Shown piece after piece: positions 25,521 through 35,773 of a DNA stretch of 64,000 nt. Under the pieces are notes generated by a model. That model saw only the letters and a list, made by a program, of their open reading frames with translations, was not told the DNA's origin and did no database searches. The position numbers and the translations under genes are program-made. This stretch comes from Lacrimispora saccharolytica (GTDB lineage: Bacteria; Bacillota; Clostridia; Lachnospirales; Lachnospiraceae), in contig JADYUL010000005.1 of the NCBI GenBank assembly GCA_021531795.1, positions 62,001 through 126,000 on the forward strand, given 5' to 3'. Position 1 is the stretch's first letter, and each line of letters starts with the position of its first letter.

Positions 25521-26363
25521 ATGCCCGCAACCTATGCGCACTACAAATTCGGAGAAGCAGTAAGGGAAAGCTTTCCTGAGGATAAGAAGACAATCAGGGA
25601 CATTCTTGATAGAAATTTGGAATTATTCAGCTTTGGTCTTCACGGACCGGATATTTTCTTCTATTATCATCCGTTAATACCCAATGATGTTAAGATAATC
25701 GGTAATATGATGCATGAAGATATAGGATGGAACTTTTTTCATGAATCGGCCATTCTTATTAATGCGGAGAGTGACAGCATAAGAAGAGATAAGATGTTTG
25801 CCTACATTGCCGGCTTTATCTGCCATTTCATGCTGGATACGAAGTGTCACGGATATATTGCGGATAAGATGGAGACCTCGGGTCTCAGTCATACGGAGGT
25901 AGAGGGTCAGTTGGACAGATATCTTATGGTTAAGGATGGACTTGATCCGCTGGTACATAAGCCTACAGGTCATCTTATTCCATCGAAGGACACTGCTGAT
26001 ATCATAGCTACATTCTTTGGCGGAGAACCTGAGATGGAGGAGGTGCTAAACGCTATGGTATCCTTCCTAAATATGATTGTAACAGATTCGGGATTAAAGA
26101 GATTAGGCTTTGATGTTGTCATGATAGTTCTTGGCATATATAAGAAGATGAATGGAATATTCATGAGCAGGAAGCCCAACCCCAAGTGCACAGATAGTAA
26201 TGAAGAACTTGAACGCAGACTTTTTGAAACTTCAGGTAAAGCCGTGGAATTAATATGTAAATATTATGTATATATTGACGATTCGGATGCAATTGCTATG
26301 GGCAGTGTAACTGATGAGATATATAATTATACCTATGGGTCGATTTACAAGGGCGACAGATAA
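25521..26363 (+). CDS. Zinc-dependent phospholipase C family protein
   Basis: 280 aa. MPATYAHYKFGEAV, then SFGLHGPDIFFYYHPL, NMMHEDIGWNFFHES and AGFICHFMLDTKCHGYI place His and Asp residues as in the zinc-dependent phospholipase C / S1-P1 nuclease-like fold. There is no signal peptide, so it would be cytoplasmic, unlike secreted clostridial alpha-toxins. Homologues are common single genes in Lachnospiraceae. AGGTGAT lies upstream of the ATG. Substrate unknown. Confidence 0.75.
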   Translation: MPATYAHYKFGEAVRESFPEDKKTIRDILDRNLELFSFGLHGPDIFFYYHPLIPNDVKIIGNMMHEDIGWNFFHESAILINAESDSIRRDKMFAYIAGFICHFMLDTKCHGYIADKMETSGLSHTEVEGQLDRYLMVKDGLDPLVHKPTGHLIPSKDTADIIATFFGGEPEMEEVLNAMVSFLNMIVTDSGLKRLGFDVVMIVLGIYKKMNGIFMSRKPNPKCTDSNEELERRLFETSGKAVELICKYYVYIDDSDAIAMGSVTDEIYNYTYGSIYKGDR

Positions 26364-26411
26364 TAAGGTATAATGCATTAAAAATGCATGGATTCAGTGA
26401 GGGAGAGAGTG

Positions 26412-27647
26412 ATGAACACTAAGATTACCAAAGAAGAACGCAACTGGATATTATATGATGTGGGTAATTCCGCATTCATAATGCTGGTTACAACAATAAT
26501 TCCGATATATTTCAACTATCTTGCAGGCAATGCGGGATTATCGGATGTTGAATATCTGGCGTACTGGGGCTATGCGGCAAGCTTCGCTACACTGGTTGTG
26601 GCCATCCTTGGTCCTATCTGCGGCTCAATCGCCGATACAAAGGGCTTCAAGAAGCCAATCTTTATTATATCTCTTGCAGTCGGTGCCGGCTGCTGTATAG
26701 GAATGGGTTTTGCAAAGAGCTGGCTTGCCTTCCTAATCATATTTTTTGTTGCCAAGGTCGGATATTCGGGAAGTCTGATTTTCTATGATTCGATGCTCCC
26801 CGATATCACATGTGAAGACAAGATGGACAGGGTATCATCTCTCGGATATGCCTACGGATATATAGGAAGCTGTATTCCCTTTATTGTATGCCTGGTTATC
26901 GTGCTTGGTGCCGATAAACTTGGAATTACAATGTCAGCTGCAATGGCAATATCTTTCGCAATAACAGCTGTATGGTGGATGGCTGTTACTATTCCGCTTA
27001 TTAAGGCCTATAAGCAGAAGCATTATGTTGAGAGAGAAAAAGGCGCCATTAAGAAAAGCATTATAAGAATAGGTCAGACCTTTAAGAATATCAAGAAGGA
27101 GAAGAAGGCATTCTTCTTCCTGCTTGCCTTCTTCTTCTATATCGATGGTGTATATACAATTATCGATATGGCAACAGCCTACGGTTCGGCACTTGGTCTT
27201 GACAGCACGGGCCTTCTGCTTGCACTTCTTGTAACTCAGATAGTTGCCTTCCCATGTGCCCTGATTTACGGTAGGCTTTCTAAGAAGGTAGGTGCCGAGA
27301 AGTTGATCATGGTATGTATTCTGGCTTATACAGGTATTGCACTTTTTGCGATCATTCTTCAGACACAGCTTCAGTTCTGGGTGCTTGCGGTCCTTGTTGG
27401 AATGTTCCAGGGTGGAATTCAGGCATTGTCAAGATCTTACTTTACCAAGATAATTCCCGCCAATCAGTCAGGAGAATTCTTCGGACTCTATGATATCTGC
27501 GGCAAGGGTGCAGCCTTCATGGGAACAGCACTGGTCAGTATAGTATCCCAGTTAACAGGCAGTACCAATGCAGGTGTTGGTACAATATCAATTATGTTTA
27601 TCATCGGACTGATTCTGTTTGTCAGAGTAGTCAGGATGGAGAAATAA
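26412..27647 (+). CDS. MFS transporter, UMF1 (Atg22-like) family
   Basis: About 411 aa with roughly eleven or twelve membrane helices. WILYDVGNSAFIMLVTTIIPIYF is the signature N-terminus of the UMF1/Atg22-like branch, and GSIADTKGFKKPIF is the MFS loop. The C-terminal half has FFGLYDICGKGAAFMG, also typical. Yeast Atg22 exports amino acids from vacuoles; bacterial substrates are not known. The ATG at 26412 follows GGGAGAG; an ATG at 26388 lacks an SD. It lies 27 bases upstream of murE. Confidence 0.85.
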   Translation: MNTKITKEERNWILYDVGNSAFIMLVTTIIPIYFNYLAGNAGLSDVEYLAYWGYAASFATLVVAILGPICGSIADTKGFKKPIFIISLAVGAGCCIGMGFAKSWLAFLIIFFVAKVGYSGSLIFYDSMLPDITCEDKMDRVSSLGYAYGYIGSCIPFIVCLVIVLGADKLGITMSAAMAISFAITAVWWMAVTIPLIKAYKQKHYVEREKGAIKKSIIRIGQTFKNIKKEKKAFFFLLAFFFYIDGVYTIIDMATAYGSALGLDSTGLLLALLVTQIVAFPCALIYGRLSKKVGAEKLIMVCILAYTGIALFAIILQTQLQFWVLAVLVGMFQGGIQALSRSYFTKIIPANQSGEFFGLYDICGKGAAFMGTALVSIVSQLTGSTNAGVGTISIMFIIGLILFVRVVRMEK

Positions 27648-27674
27648 CTTAAGAAAATATAAGGGTAAAAATTT

Positions 27675-29153
27675 ATGAAAATCAGTGAACTGCTTAACGG
27701 CGTAGAAATTGAAATAATAAGGGGCGCAAAGGACAGAGAGATAACAGAGGTTGTCTATGATAACAGAAAGCTCACAGCGGACTGTCTCTTCGTGTGTATC
27801 GTTGGAGCCAACTTCGACGGCCACTCGGCAATCGGGGATGCCGTGAAGGCCGGGGCCGGAGCAGTTGTCGTAAGCAGGGAGGTTGACATACCGGAAGAAT
27901 CCGACATTACGGTAATCCGTGTTGAGGACACCCGCTATGCGATGGCTTATATCGCAGCCAATTATAACGGCAATCCGGCTGATAAGCTTAAGACCATAGG
28001 TGTTACCGGAACAAAGGGTAAGACTACGGTTACATATATGATAAAGAGTATCCTCGAGCAGGCGGGTCACAAGGTAGGACTTGTCGGCACAATTGAGACT
28101 ATAATAGGGGATAAGCATTATCCGTCCAAGAATACTACACCTGATTCATATCTTCTTCAAGAATACTTTAAGGAGATGGTGGAAGAAGGAATCGATACCG
28201 TGGTAATGGAGGTATCCAGCCAGGGACTCATGCTTCACAGAACCCAGGGCTTTGTCTTTGACTTTGGAATCTTCACAAACATTGAGCCGGACCACATCGG
28301 ACCCAATGAGCACAAGGACTTTGAAGATTATATTCACTGTAAGAGCCTGCTGTTTAAGCAGTGTAAGATAGGAATCGTTAACGGAGATGATGAGCATGTA
28401 AGTGAGGTTACAAGAGACCATACCTGCGAGCTCTATACCTACGGAACGAAAGAAGGCAATGACTATGTTGCCACGGATATGAGACTCACAAGAGGCATCG
28501 GACATATCGGCGTTGACTTCCATGTAAAGGGAAGGACCAATATGGATGTGCAGGTATCAACTCCCGGCAGGTTCTCCGTATACAACGCCCTCACCGCGGT
28601 TGCACTCTGCGATAACTTCGGCGTCACGGAGGCAGAGGTCCGCAAGGCTCTTAAGGAGGTCAGGGTCAAGGGAAGGATAGAACTTGTGCATGTATCAGAT
28701 GACTTCACTCTGATGATAGATTATGCACATAATGCAATGGCCCTGGAGAGTCTGCTCAGTACCCTTAAAGCCTACAATCCTCACAGGCTGGTATCCGTAT
28801 TCGGCTGTGGAGGTAACAGAGATCGGAACAGAAGATTTGAGATGGGAGAGGTGAGCGGCAGGTTAGCCGACTTCACCATCATCACGTCAGACAACCCCAG
28901 ATTCGAGGAGCCGCTTGATATCATGGCTGACATCGTAAAGGGAATTGAGAAGACTGATGGAATATACATTACGATTGCAGACCGCAAGGAGGCAATCCGA
29001 TATGCGATAACCCATGGAGAACCCGGTGACATCATAGTGCTTGCCGGCAAGGGCCATGAGGATTATCAGGAGATTAAGGGAGTGAAATATCCCATGGATG
29101 AGCGCGTGCTCATAGACGAGATTCTGCGTGAAGAGAATCTAAAAAAAGATTAG
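27675..29153 (+). CDS. murE: UDP-MurNAc-L-Ala-D-Glu ligase MurE (mDAP type)
   Basis: 492 aa. ATP site VTGTKGKTTVTYMIKSIL, the carbamylated-Lys region and the substrate motif SDNPRFEEP. DNPR marks ligases that add meso-diaminopimelate, so the wall is probably mDAP type. It acts in the cytoplasm in peptidoglycan precursor synthesis. It lies about 8 kb from the dcw cluster, in which no other mur ligase is present. Confidence 0.95.
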   Translation: MKISELLNGVEIEIIRGAKDREITEVVYDNRKLTADCLFVCIVGANFDGHSAIGDAVKAGAGAVVVSREVDIPEESDITVIRVEDTRYAMAYIAANYNGNPADKLKTIGVTGTKGKTTVTYMIKSILEQAGHKVGLVGTIETIIGDKHYPSKNTTPDSYLLQEYFKEMVEEGIDTVVMEVSSQGLMLHRTQGFVFDFGIFTNIEPDHIGPNEHKDFEDYIHCKSLLFKQCKIGIVNGDDEHVSEVTRDHTCELYTYGTKEGNDYVATDMRLTRGIGHIGVDFHVKGRTNMDVQVSTPGRFSVYNALTAVALCDNFGVTEAEVRKALKEVRVKGRIELVHVSDDFTLMIDYAHNAMALESLLSTLKAYNPHRLVSVFGCGGNRDRNRRFEMGEVSGRLADFTIITSDNPRFEEPLDIMADIVKGIEKTDGIYITIADRKEAIRYAITHGEPGDIIVLAGKGHEDYQEIKGVKYPMDERVLIDEILREENLKKD

Positions 29154-29175
29154 TTAGACCGGAGGTCCAGGACTC

Positions 29176-31197
29176 ATGAGATATGCCAACATAATAATCA
29201 ATATATCCCATGAAGCAGTGGACAGACCGTTTACCTATATTATCCCCGAGGAACTTGAGAGTGATATCCACCCCGGAACGCGTGTCATGGTTCCATTTGG
29301 CAGGGGATCGAAGCTGAAGGCAGGCTACTGCATTGCTGTCAGCGACAAAAGCGATATTCCCGACGATAAACTTAAATCAATAGATCATGTTGTGCTTAGT
29401 CAGGATGCGGCCGCGGGCAAGCTTTTAGAGCTTGCAGCCTTCATCAAGGAGCAGTATGGCTCGACCATGATTACGGCGCTTAAACTGGTGCTCCCGGTTA
29501 AGAAGCCTGTCAAGAGCAGGAAAAGCGCCCTGACTGACTTTTCAAAAGAGGATTTAGATAATGCTAAAGCTGCATCGGACATAGTGTTGAATGCTGAGCA
29601 GGAGTCAGTCGTTAGTGATTTTACACGTGAATACGATGAGGGAATAAGAAGAACCTATCTCATTCACGGTATTACAGGAAGCGGCAAGACCGAGGTCTAC
29701 ATCGATATGATCCGTCATGTTGTGAGTCAGGGAAAGCAGGCGATTGTACTTATTCCTGAGATTGCGCTGACCTATCAGACAAGGCTAAGATTCATGAAAT
29801 ACTTTGGTGACAGGGTGAGCATCATGAATTCGACGCTTGCGCAGGGTGAACGCTATGACCACTGTATGAGGGCTAAGGAAGGACTCGTGGATGTGGTCAT
29901 AGGTCCGAGGTCGGCACTGTTTACGCCCTTTGAGAATGTGGGGATAATCGTAATTGATGAGGAGCATGAGCCGACCTATAAGAGTGAGAACATGCCCAGG
30001 TATCATGCCAGGGATATTGCGATTAAGCTTGCTTCAATGCATAATGCCAGTGTGGTGCTGGGGTCAGCAACTCCAAGTGTGGATAGTTATTATCGAGCCA
30101 TGCGTGGGGACTATAAGCTGTATAAGCTGAGTAACAGAGCCCTGGGAGGCAGTCTGCCAAAGTGTGAGATTGTGGACTTAAGGGAAGAGCTTAAGGCGGG
30201 CAACAGGTCGATATTCAGCAGAAGGCTGACACATCTTTTAGATGAGAAGATTAGAGGTGGTCAGCAGGCGATGCTGTTTCTAAACAGAAGGGGTTATGCA
30301 GGCTTCGTATCCTGCAGAGCCTGCGGAACAGTCATTAAATGTCCGCACTGTGATGTCAGTATGTCGGAGCACAGAGGAGCGGGCAGGATGGTGTGCCACT
30401 ATTGCGGCTATGAGATTCCGATTCCGAAGAAGTGCCCCAAGTGTGAGTCGAAGCTTATCGGTTCCTTCAAGGCGGGCACCGAACAGATTGAGAATGAGAT
30501 CAAGCGTATGTTTCCGAATGTCGGTGTTGTCAGGATGGATGCTGACACTACGAGCAGAAAGGGAGATTACGAGAGGATACTTAGGGAGTTTAAGTCAGGT
30601 AAGGCACAGGTGCTTATCGGTACACAGATGATAGTGAAGGGACATGATTTCCCACGCGTGACTCTGGTTGGAATAATTGCTGCCGATATATCTCTTGGAA
30701 GCAGTGATTACAGGGCAAGCGAGAGAACTTTCTCACTTATCACCCAGGCTGCGGGAAGAGCAGGTAGGGGAGACTTTCCGGGCGAGGTAGTAATTCAGAC
30801 CTACCAGCCGGATAATTTCGCTATAAGGCTTGCAGCGACTCAGGATTATGAAGCCTTCTTTAATGAAGAAATCGCATACAGAGAAATCGGTTCATATCCG
30901 CCGGTCAGTGATATTCTTGCTGTTATGATAACCTCTAAGGATGCTGATGCGGGCTTCATGCTAAGCGACAGGCTGTCAAACTTCGTTAAGATTAAGAGTG
31001 ATGCTACCCTTATCGGACCATCAAGGGCCGGTATAGGTAAGATAAATGATTATCACAGATTCGTGTTTTACTTAAAGCATTCCGATATGAATGCTTTGGT
31101 TAAGGCTAAGGATATAATGGAGGAATATATTGAGAAGCGTGATCTGATCGGCAAATGTCACGTCTACTTTGATTTCAATCCAATGAATCCGTTCTAA
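29176..31197 (+). CDS. priA: Primosomal replication helicase PriA
   Basis: 673 aa, at the short end for PriA (often 720-800). Walker A HGITGSGKTEVYIDMI, DEEH box (IVIDEEHEPTYKSEN), and the zinc-binding cysteine clusters (CRACGTVIKCPHCDVSM, CHYCGYEIPIPKKCPKC). C-terminal helicase motifs include GTQMIVKGHDFP and QAAGRAGR. It restarts stalled replication forks. It precedes def by 13 bases. Confidence 0.96.
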   Translation: MRYANIIINISHEAVDRPFTYIIPEELESDIHPGTRVMVPFGRGSKLKAGYCIAVSDKSDIPDDKLKSIDHVVLSQDAAAGKLLELAAFIKEQYGSTMITALKLVLPVKKPVKSRKSALTDFSKEDLDNAKAASDIVLNAEQESVVSDFTREYDEGIRRTYLIHGITGSGKTEVYIDMIRHVVSQGKQAIVLIPEIALTYQTRLRFMKYFGDRVSIMNSTLAQGERYDHCMRAKEGLVDVVIGPRSALFTPFENVGIIVIDEEHEPTYKSENMPRYHARDIAIKLASMHNASVVLGSATPSVDSYYRAMRGDYKLYKLSNRALGGSLPKCEIVDLREELKAGNRSIFSRRLTHLLDEKIRGGQQAMLFLNRRGYAGFVSCRACGTVIKCPHCDVSMSEHRGAGRMVCHYCGYEIPIPKKCPKCESKLIGSFKAGTEQIENEIKRMFPNVGVVRMDADTTSRKGDYERILREFKSGKAQVLIGTQMIVKGHDFPRVTLVGIIAADISLGSSDYRASERTFSLITQAAGRAGRGDFPGEVVIQTYQPDNFAIRLAATQDYEAFFNEEIAYREIGSYPPVSDILAVMITSKDADAGFMLSDRLSNFVKIKSDATLIGPSRAGIGKINDYHRFVFYLKHSDMNALVKAKDIMEEYIEKRDLIGKCHVYFDFNPMNPF

Positions 31198-31210
31198 GAA
31201 GGAGAGAAAA

Positions 31211-31699
31211 ATGGCTATTAGACAAATCAGAATTCAGGGAGACCCGGTGCTTACAAAGGTATGCAAGGAGGTAACTGAGATTACACCAAGAATTGCAGAA
31301 TTGATTGAAGATATGATTGATACTATGTATGAGGCTAACGGTGTTGGACTGGCTGCACCCCAGGTCGGAATACTTAAGAGGATCGTTGTAATAGATACAA
31401 CAGGTGATGACCTTCATGTAATTATTAATCCTAAGCTTGTGGAGGCCAGTGGAGAGCAGACAGGATATGAGGGCTGTCTGTCTCTGCCGGGCAAAAGCGG
31501 CATTGTGACAAGGCCAAACAGAGTGAAGATTGTATATCAGGATATCAATCTTGAGGAGCAGACACTCGAGGGAACAGAACTGCTGGCACGTGCGATTCTT
31601 CATGAGCTCGAGCATCTGGACGGTCACATGTATACTGAGAAGGTGGAAGGTGACCTGATTGATAACAATAGTCTGATTAGTGAGGAAGAGGAAGAATGA
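31211..31699 (+). CDS. def: Peptide deformylase
   Basis: 162 aa. Motif I GVGLAAPQVG, motif II EGCLSLPG and motif III HELEHLDGH (metal-binding His pair plus catalytic Glu). It removes the formyl group from new proteins and is paired with fmt, whose start codon overlaps its stop by four bases (ATGA). AAGGAGAG lies upstream. Confidence 0.96.
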   Translation: MAIRQIRIQGDPVLTKVCKEVTEITPRIAELIEDMIDTMYEANGVGLAAPQVGILKRIVVIDTTGDDLHVIINPKLVEASGEQTGYEGCLSLPGKSGIVTRPNRVKIVYQDINLEEQTLEGTELLARAILHELEHLDGHMYTEKVEGDLIDNNSLISEEEEE

Positions 31700-32652
31700 A
31701 AATAGTATTCATGGGAACTCCCGACTTTGCCGCTGAGGCTCTGCAGGCAATCGTAGACAAAGGCCATGACGTAAGACTGGTTGTCACTCAGCCTGACAAG
31801 GTTAGAGGCAGAGGAGGAATGGTAAGTGCATCTCCCGTGAAGGAATGTGCTCTTAAGAATAATATTGAAGTATTTCAGCCTGTGAAGATTAAAGACAGGG
31901 AGAATGTCGACAGGCTTAAGAGTATAGATGCGGATGTGTATGTAGTGGCAGCCTTCGGTCAGATATTAAGTGAGGAGATTCTTAATATCCCGCCTTTTGG
32001 CTGCATTAATATTCATGCGTCCCTTCTGCCTAAGTACAGAGGAGCTGCGCCTATCCAGTGGTGTATCCTAAACGGTGAGACTAAGACCGGCGTTACCATT
32101 ATGCAGATGGATAAGGGTGTGGATACCGGCGACATCCTCTATACCAGGACTATGGACATAGACAGTAAGGAGACCGGTGAAGGACTCTTTGACAAGCTGT
32201 CTGCCCTGGGAGCAGAGGCAATATGTGAGGCACTGCCGCTGCTTGAGCAGGGAAAGCTTAAGGCTCTGCCACAGGATGAGAGTGAGGCTACCCATGTAGG
32301 CATGCTTAAGAAGGAGATGGGTGAGATAGACTGGACAAGGTCAGCCTGTGAGATTGAGAGACTGATCAGAGGTCTGAATTCATGGCCGAGTGCCTATACA
32401 TATATTAACGGCAAGAGCCTGAAGATATGGGATTCGGATGTAATTAAGGACAATGTCGATAACTCTATGTCTGTGCAAAAAGGCACTGAGGCAGGCACGA
32501 TAATTGATAAGGATAAGAAAAGCATATATGTAGCCTGCGGTGAGGATATACTTAAGATTAACAGTCTCCAGCTTGAGGGCAAGAAACGTATGGACACTGC
32601 TTCCTTCCTGCTTGGATACAATGTTGAAATAGGAGAAAAGCTTGGCAGATAA
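31696..32652 (+). CDS. fmt: Methionyl-tRNA formyltransferase
   Basis: 318 aa. FMGTPDFAAEALQAI at the N-terminus; INIHASLLPKYRGAAPIQW contains the formyl-transfer residues; GDILYTRTMDI follows; the C-terminal OB-like domain includes INGKSLKIWDS. It formylates initiator Met-tRNA. Overlaps def upstream and rsmB downstream, so translation is probably coupled. Confidence 0.96.
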   Translation: MKIVFMGTPDFAAEALQAIVDKGHDVRLVVTQPDKVRGRGGMVSASPVKECALKNNIEVFQPVKIKDRENVDRLKSIDADVYVVAAFGQILSEEILNIPPFGCINIHASLLPKYRGAAPIQWCILNGETKTGVTIMQMDKGVDTGDILYTRTMDIDSKETGEGLFDKLSALGAEAICEALPLLEQGKLKALPQDESEATHVGMLKKEMGEIDWTRSACEIERLIRGLNSWPSAYTYINGKSLKIWDSDVIKDNVDNSMSVQKGTEAGTIIDKDKKSIYVACGEDILKINSLQLEGKKRMDTASFLLGYNVEIGEKLGR

Positions 32653-33949
32653 GAGTATAAATACCAGGGCACTGGTTGCTGACATATTAACCGAAATAGA
32701 TAAGAACATGGCCAAGTCACACCTGCTCGTAAGAGAGGTACTGGATAAGTATGACTATCTTGACAGGGAGGATAAGAACTTCATTAAGAGAGTCACCGTG
32801 GGTACACTGGAGCAGAGAATCCGTATAGATTATGTGATTGAGTGCTTCTCAAATACCCCTGTGAACAAGATGAAGCCGTTCATCCGCTCCGTAATAAGAA
32901 TGAGTACCTACCAGCTTCTGTTTATGGACAAGATTCCCGACAGCGCCGTTGTAAATGAGGCTGTAAAGCTTTCTGTCAAGAGAGGCTTTGGAGGATTAAG
33001 GGGGTTCGTGAACGGTCTGCTTCGCACAATTTCAAGAAGTAAGGACGGGATCGAATATCCGTCTGCTGATACAGTTAAGGGCTTGTCAATCAATTACTCA
33101 TGCCCTGTGCTGATTGTGGAATCCATGATCAATGATTACGGATTTGATTTGACGAAGGAGAGTCTGCTTTCTTCCGTAAAAGAGCATGTAAACTACGCAA
33201 GAGTGGCTTCGAACATACAGGATAGTCAGTTGCGGGCACTTTTGCGGGAATGGGATGAGAACAACATCGATTATGAAGAGGATGAGGATATCCCTAGGCT
33301 TTACAGGATTGGCGGCAACAAGTTCGCTAATCTGCGAGGCTTTCGTGACGGCTTATACACCATTCAGGACAAGTCAAGCGCAATGGTCTTTAAGGATGTA
33401 ATATTACCGGACAATTGTCTGGTACTGGATGTGTGCGCAGCTCCAGGAGGAAAGGCCTGTCATGCTGCCGATCTGCTTGGGGGCAGAGGCAGGGTAATTG
33501 CGAGAGATGTGTCGGAGAGTAAGGTTATGCTTATTCGTGAGAATAAGGAGAGGCTTAAACTTGATAATATTGAGCCTGAGTGCTTCGATGCCTGCGAAAT
33601 GGATCCTTCAATGGAGGCAGCAGCGGACGTTGTTATTCTGGATGTTCCCTGTTCGGGCTTTGGAGTTATTGGAAGAAAGCCTGATATTAAATATGCAGTG
33701 AACGAAGCGGGATTGGAATCTCTTGTAGAACTTCAGAGAAGGATAATTGATAACGCTGTAAGGTATGTGAAGAAGGGCGGGCAGCTCTTATACAGTACCT
33801 GCACCATGAGGAAGGCTGAGAACGAGGATAATGTTGACTATATTCTTGGGCTTCCGGGAACGGGACTTAGACTTAAGTATTCCAAGACCATGATGCTGTC
33901 CGATAAGCAGGATGGCTTTTTTATAGCAAGGTTTGTAAGGGAAGAATGA
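32642..33949 (+). CDS. rsmB: 16S rRNA (cytosine967-C5)-methyltransferase RsmB (TTG start)
   Basis: 435 aa. The NusB-like N-terminal domain (TRALVADILTEIDKN...HLLVREVL) is followed by the NOP2/Sun methyltransferase domain: VLDVCAAPGGKACHAADLL, VVILDVPCSGFGVIGRKPDIKY (catalytic PC) and LLYSTCTMRKAENEDNV (TC). The start is TTG at 32642, inside fmt; AGGAG lies 7 bases before it and MADKSINTRALV fits the family N-terminus. Confidence 0.93.
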   Translation: MADKSINTRALVADILTEIDKNMAKSHLLVREVLDKYDYLDREDKNFIKRVTVGTLEQRIRIDYVIECFSNTPVNKMKPFIRSVIRMSTYQLLFMDKIPDSAVVNEAVKLSVKRGFGGLRGFVNGLLRTISRSKDGIEYPSADTVKGLSINYSCPVLIVESMINDYGFDLTKESLLSSVKEHVNYARVASNIQDSQLRALLREWDENNIDYEEDEDIPRLYRIGGNKFANLRGFRDGLYTIQDKSSAMVFKDVILPDNCLVLDVCAAPGGKACHAADLLGGRGRVIARDVSESKVMLIRENKERLKLDNIEPECFDACEMDPSMEAAADVVILDVPCSGFGVIGRKPDIKYAVNEAGLESLVELQRRIIDNAVRYVKKGGQLLYSTCTMRKAENEDNVDYILGLPGTGLRLKYSKTMMLSDKQDGFFIARFVREE

Positions 33950-33989
33950 GGAAGCGGAAGCTTCAAAGCTCATTCGGCAGGGATTAACT

Positions 33990-35018
33990 ATGGATCTGAG
34001 GTCACTTAATAAAGAGGAATTGAATATCGTCCTTAAAGAGTGGGGACTTAAGTCATTCAGGGTAAATCAGATATATGACTGGTTTCACGTAAAGCTTATT
34101 CGTGATTACAACGAGATGACCAATGTTAGCAAGGAACTCAGGATGAGGCTAAATGAGGAGTATCCGCTCAACTGTATTAAGATTGACAGGGTTCAGGAGA
34201 GCAGGCTTGACGGTACGAGGAAGTATCTTCACAGACTGTCTGACGGTAACTACGTGGAGAGTGTGTTCATGAGGTACAGGCATGGAAACAGTGTATGTAT
34301 CTCATCTCAGGTGGGCTGCAAGATGGGGTGCAGATTCTGCGCTTCGACACTGGACGGCTTTGAGAGGAACTTGACGCCTGCTGAGATGCTGGACCAGATA
34401 TATTCAATCACGAGGGACACCGGAGAGAGGATAAGCAATGTGGTTGTCATGGGTACGGGTGAACCTATGGACAATTATGACAATGTGGTCAAGTTCTACA
34501 GACTGTTGACCGATGAGAACGGACTTAATATCTCGGGAAGAAACGTAACTGTATCGACCTGCGGAATAGTTCCGGGGATAATGAAACTTGCAGAAGAGAA
34601 TCTGACACTAACCCTTGCTCTTTCGCTTCATGCGACAACTGATGAAAAGAGAAAAGAACTCATGCCCATAGCCAATACTTATTCAATAAGAGAACTTATG
34701 GAAGCATGTAAGACATATTTTGAGAAGACCGGCAGAAGGGTGTCGTTTGAATATGCACTGGTTGCCGGAGTTAATGACACTGCGACGGATGCTAAGGAGC
34801 TTATAGCTCTTGCAAGGGAAGCGAAGGCCCATGTAAACCTGATCCCGGTTAATCCAATTAAGGAGAGAGATTACAGGCGTGGAAGCAGGGAAGCAATTGA
34901 GGCGTTCAAAAATTCACTTGAAAAAAACAGGATAAACTGTACAATAAGAAGAGAAATGGGAACAGATATAGATGGAGCCTGCGGTCAGCTTCGCAGAAGA
35001 AAACTGGCTGAGGGCTAA
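33990..35018 (+). CDS. rlmN: Dual-specificity RNA methyltransferase RlmN
   Basis: 342 aa radical-SAM enzyme. The CKMGCRFCAS motif holds the iron-sulfur cysteines, VVVMGTGEPMDNYDNV and LSLHATTDEKRKELMP follow, and the C-terminal CTIRREMGTDIDGACGQL carries the methyl-carrying Cys. It methylates C2 of A2503 in 23S rRNA and A37 in some tRNAs. Confidence 0.96.
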   Translation: MDLRSLNKEELNIVLKEWGLKSFRVNQIYDWFHVKLIRDYNEMTNVSKELRMRLNEEYPLNCIKIDRVQESRLDGTRKYLHRLSDGNYVESVFMRYRHGNSVCISSQVGCKMGCRFCASTLDGFERNLTPAEMLDQIYSITRDTGERISNVVVMGTGEPMDNYDNVVKFYRLLTDENGLNISGRNVTVSTCGIVPGIMKLAEENLTLTLALSLHATTDEKRKELMPIANTYSIRELMEACKTYFEKTGRRVSFEYALVAGVNDTATDAKELIALAREAKAHVNLIPVNPIKERDYRRGSREAIEAFKNSLEKNRINCTIRREMGTDIDGACGQLRRRKLAEG

Positions 35019-35029
35019 TTAGTGCGTGT

Positions 35030-35764
35030 ATGATTAAAACTTTTTCCATTACCGACATAGGTAAAAAGAGAAAACTGAATCAGGATTATGTATATACCTC
35101 TGAGACACCTGTCGGTCCTCTTCCGAATCTGTTTCTTGTAGCAGACGGAATGGGAGGTCACAAGGCAGGGGACTATGCGTCAAGGTGCGCGATAGAGACT
35201 ATTGTTGATTATATCGGCAGAACCGGCGATGTGGAGCCTGTGGGCATACTTGAGGCAGCTGTTGCGCGTGCTAATGAGATGGTGAGATACAAGGCATCTT
35301 CCGATGAGGCCTATAACGGAATGGGAACCACATTAGTGGCAGCAACAATAGAAGGCAACAGAATGAGAGTTGCCAATGTCGGAGACTCCAGACTCTATGT
35401 TGTGGGCAGCAGGAAGATTAATCAGATTACCAGAGACCATTCATATGTAGAAGAGATGGTCAGGATGGGTGAGATCAGACGTGATCAGGCAAGAAGCCAT
35501 CCTGATAAGAATATCATAACGAGAGCAGTTGGTGCAGAGGAGAATATAGCAGTTGATTTCTTTGATGTGACATTACAGCCCGGAGACATAGTGTTAATGT
35601 GTTCCGACGGCCTCACCAATATGATAGAGGATGAAGAGATTCGTATGATTCTGCAGGGTAAGAGAGACCTTGTGGAGAAGGCAGAGAGTCTCGTAAATGC
35701 AGCTAACAATAACGGTGGTAAGGACAACATTGCTGTTGTGCTTATTGATCCTTTTGGTGAATGA
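35030..35764 (+). CDS. prpC: PP2C-family protein phosphatase PrpC/Stp
   Basis: 244 aa. RKLNQDYVY, VADGMGGHKAGDYAS, GMGTTLVAATIEG, NVGDSRLYVV, TRDHSYVEEMV and CSDGLTNMIEDEEI are the metal-binding PP2C motifs. It reverses phosphorylation by the PASTA kinase encoded 9 bases downstream. No clear SD is visible before the ATG, so it may depend on coupling with rlmN. Confidence 0.95.
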   Translation: MIKTFSITDIGKKRKLNQDYVYTSETPVGPLPNLFLVADGMGGHKAGDYASRCAIETIVDYIGRTGDVEPVGILEAAVARANEMVRYKASSDEAYNGMGTTLVAATIEGNRMRVANVGDSRLYVVGSRKINQITRDHSYVEEMVRMGEIRRDQARSHPDKNIITRAVGAEENIAVDFFDVTLQPGDIVLMCSDGLTNMIEDEEIRMILQGKRDLVEKAESLVNAANNNGGKDNIAVVLIDPFGE

Positions 35765-35773
35765 GGATAGGGA